DNA from: Elusimicrobiota bacterium
GTDB taxonomy: Bacteria > Elusimicrobiota > Elusimicrobia > FEN-1173 > JAKLIF01
Length of the DNA: 64,000 nucleotides
Direction: 5' to 3'
NCBI GenBank assembly: GCA_022709755.1
Contig: JAKLIF010000008.1
Coordinates: 62,001-126,000 of the forward strand
The notes beneath the pieces are model-generated. The model saw only the letters and a list, made by a program, of their open reading frames with translations, made no database searches and was not told the origin of the DNA. Shown here in pieces: positions 62,312 through 64,000 of this stretch. The position numbers and the translations under genes are program-made. Positions within the stretch are counted from its first letter, which is position 1, and every line of letters begins with the position of its first letter.

Positions 62312-63124
62312 ATGCACAAGAACCACGTTATCATTCTTTTAACGGTCGCGATGTTGGCCTCTGGGACGGCTTTCTCAGAGGACAAGGATTACCACATCAA
62401 AAGCGCCGAAGAGGAGGCCGGCTACACGTCCACCCGAAACGTCCGCGACCCACAATTGACGCCGGGTAAGGTGGACACGGGCTACCAAGGCATCCCGGGC
62501 CTGTCCGGCAGCGCCGCCAAGTCGAAGGATGAAGTCGGGGCGGGCGGCCAGACAACGGTGGTGGGCATTTACTCCAGCGGGGCCGGCGACAAGACCAAAT
62601 TGACCATCAACGGCAAGTCCTACGAGATCGTCGGGGGCAACGTCGTCGACGCCGCCGGCAACGTGGTGGGGAAAGTCATCGGGAGCGGCGAACAACGGGG
62701 CTGGAAGCAGCCGTCCGATTTCATCATCGCCGTGGACGGGCAAAGATACACTGTCTCCGTCACCAAGATCGAAAGGGGCCCGAACAAGGGCGCCTCCGGG
62801 ACCGTCAAATTACTCCCCGATCAGCGACTCGATTCAAAGCCAACGGGGCGCTACAGGAGCGCCAAGCCCGCCGGCGAAGCGCATTTTACCGTGAACGGTA
62901 AGAATTACACGGCCAAGGGAAAGACTATTGTCGATCCCGCCGGCAACGTTGTGGGGGCGATCGAAGGAAGGGAAGCGGCGAGGGGCCCCAACGAACCGGA
63001 GATCATCTTCAACGTGGACAATAAGCGCTATGGTATCGTCATTAAGCGGAACGCGACGAAAGAGGAGAGCGGCTCCGATGAGGGCGAATCCGGAACAATC
63101 TTTGAAATCCTCACGAATCGGTGA
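62312..63124 (+). CDS. Secreted protein with two internal beta repeats
   Basis: 270 residues from the ATG at 62312. Residues 1-21 are a signal peptide (KNHVIILLTVAMLASGTAFS). Two repeats follow: residues 95-160 (KLTINGKSYEIVGGNVVDAAG, then NVVGKVIGSGEQRG and FIIAVDGQRYTVSV) and residues 185-255 (HFTVNGKNYTAKGKTIVDPAG, then NVVGAIEGREAARG and IIFNVDNKRYGIVI). The repeats share the VDxAGNVVG motif. No catalytic motif; probably a periplasmic or surface binding protein. GC-rich, unlike the island to its left. The frame is open upstream into the YdjM remnant, but the signal peptide marks the likely true start. Confidence 0.7.
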   Translation: MHKNHVIILLTVAMLASGTAFSEDKDYHIKSAEEEAGYTSTRNVRDPQLTPGKVDTGYQGIPGLSGSAAKSKDEVGAGGQTTVVGIYSSGAGDKTKLTINGKSYEIVGGNVVDAAGNVVGKVIGSGEQRGWKQPSDFIIAVDGQRYTVSVTKIERGPNKGASGTVKLLPDQRLDSKPTGRYRSAKPAGEAHFTVNGKNYTAKGKTIVDPAGNVVGAIEGREAARGPNEPEIIFNVDNKRYGIVIKRNATKEESGSDEGESGTIFEILTNR

Positions 63125-64000
63125 ATCCGTGTCAGTCTTGCCTTTTTGACTTGTCAGCGTAGCAGCCCCGCAGGGCGTCCTCCGCCCTTTCCGCAGAGCT
63201 CCAAGGACAGGCTGCCCCGTAAGTCGTCCGTTGCGACAACGGGACCTACAGAGTAGGCACTTTAGGAAAACGTAGACGCGGCCGAGACTGCGGGACCACC
63301 AGAGGAGGCCCCGCAAGGCGTCCTCCGCCCTTTCCGTCCTTCAAGACGTTCGCTGTCCTTTTCGTATAACTTACAAGGACAGGGCACGCTTTAGGAATAC
63401 GCATACGTGCCCGAAACTGTAGGGCCTGTCCCACAATACGTTCGATACAACTGTGGGACCCGTATAACTGTTCCTGTAATTCATCCGTTGCGATAACAGG
63501 ACCTACAGTGTAGGTAACACAGGCAGAGCTCCAAGGACAGGCCAACGTCCTTTTCGTGTAACTTCCAAGGACAGGTCACGCTTCAGGATTACGCATACGT
63601 GACCGAGACTACGGGACCACCAGAGGAGGCCCCGCAAGGCGTCCTCCGAGACTGCGGGACCACCAGAGGAGGCCCCGCAATCCCTTCGAAACGTTCTCTG
63701 CCCTCTTCGTATCACTTTCAAGGGCAGGGCACGCTTTAGGAATACGCATACGTGCCCGAAACTGTAGGGCCTGTCCCACAATACGTTCGATACAACTGTG
63801 GGACCCGTATAACTGTTCCTGTAATTCATCCGTTGCGATAACAGGACCTACAGTGTAGGTAACACAGGCAGAGCTCCAAGGACACGCCACCGTCCTTTTC
63901 GTATAACTTACAAGGACAGGTCACGCTTCAGGATTACGCATACGTGACCGTATCACTCTTGGTACCAGCGGCGCGTCATAGCCGCGAACACTCCGCAGTG
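63125..64000. repeat. Right-hand array of hairpins with constant loops
   Basis: No gene. A 345-base unit is repeated: 63381-63540 recurs at 63726-63885 almost without change, and the following 60 bases match closely. Hairpin types with fixed loops and varied stems are: GTCCTT or GCCCT stems around TTCGTATAACTTAC (63355, 63547, 63700, 63892); TCCCACA/TGTGGGA around a 16-base loop (63429, 63774); CCTAC-AGT-GTAGG (63502); GGCACG/CGTGCC and GTCACG/CGTGAC around CTTTAGGAATACGCATA (63383, 63576); and GCGGG/CCCGC around ACCACCAGAGGAGG (63290, 63653). The window ends inside the array. Confidence 0.75.

Noticed and set aside
63246-63890. Repeated minus-strand frames of about 100 codons
   Set aside because: They are identical only because the DNA under them is tandemly repeated; the hairpin stems vary with pairing preserved, so RNA or DNA structure, not protein, is conserved.
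63125-64000. CRISPR array
   Set aside because: Repeats are hairpins of several kinds with irregular spacing and no unique 30-40-base spacers; no cas genes in the window.
61856-64000. Integron attC array
   Set aside because: attC sites keep only their ends and vary in the middle; here loops are constant and stems vary. No cassette genes or integron integrase seen.

Overview
The window reads as a chromosomal segment of an uncultured bacterium whose lineage I cannot fix. The left 12 kb is GC-rich and ordinary: response regulator, CNT nucleoside transporter, HEAT and TPR proteins, RlmN, a PASTA protein, Rpe, a DUF4912 protein and a GH57 glucan-branching-type enzyme. That mix, together with a TolC and a YejM-like protein that imply an outer membrane, would suit an Elusimicrobiota- or Omnitrophota-like Gram-negative; this is inference and weakly held. 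The DNA right of about 12.2 kb is lower in GC, mosaic and rich in mobility and defence genes.

Layout. 0-12.2 kb: core genes, interrupted at 6.4-7.5 kb by five copies of a short terminal-inverted-repeat element, one of which abuts a GIY-YIG nuclease gene. 12.2-14.6 kb: a small regulator module (winged helix-GHKL ATPase plus DUF4325) under its own palindromic operator, a bacteriohemerythrin and a DnaQ-like exonuclease. 14.7-15.5 kb: four tandem structured-RNA-like units leading into tRNA-Asn(GTT), sharing its first bases. 15.7-25.1 kb: a minus-strand gene cluster of ECF sigma factor, SocA/Panacea protein, a TIM-barrel-like protein with a TGT-type zinc motif, DUF2188, a 34-residue peptide, TIGR04141 protein, MfnB-like aldolase and an SF2 helicase with a possible nuclease domain. 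Two near-identical ECF-type promoters sit inside this cluster. 25.2-33.1 kb: a serine recombinase cassette, an XRE/DUF4268 pair around a palindrome, and a phage packaging module (ParB-methylase, small and large terminase) with no structural genes. 33.4-40.8 kb: a type I restriction system with two methylase subunits, the second fused to the specificity subunit. 41-50.4 kb: RNase H-like protein, TetR-TolC-RND efflux operon and a YejM-like sulfatase. 50.5-61.7 kb: a sigma-region-2-like protein and a four-gene operon of PLD/helicase, Eco57I-type methylase, OLD nuclease (GajA-like) and UvrD helicase (GajB-like). 61.8-64 kb: a second hairpin array interrupted by a secreted two-repeat protein.

Two things stand out as possibly undescribed. 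The first is the sigma-controlled cluster at 16.1-24.9 kb: its sigma factor probably drives both the front of the operon (sigma, Panacea, TGT-like) and an internal start (DUF2188 to helicase). The enzyme set suggests nucleobase or nucleic-acid modification coupled to a helicase/nuclease, which is inference. The second is a set of hairpin modules with constant loops and compensating stems. They occur in both the tRNA-Asn-linked array (14.7-15.4 kb) and the right-hand array (61.8-64 kb), in the same order, and bracket the accessory region.
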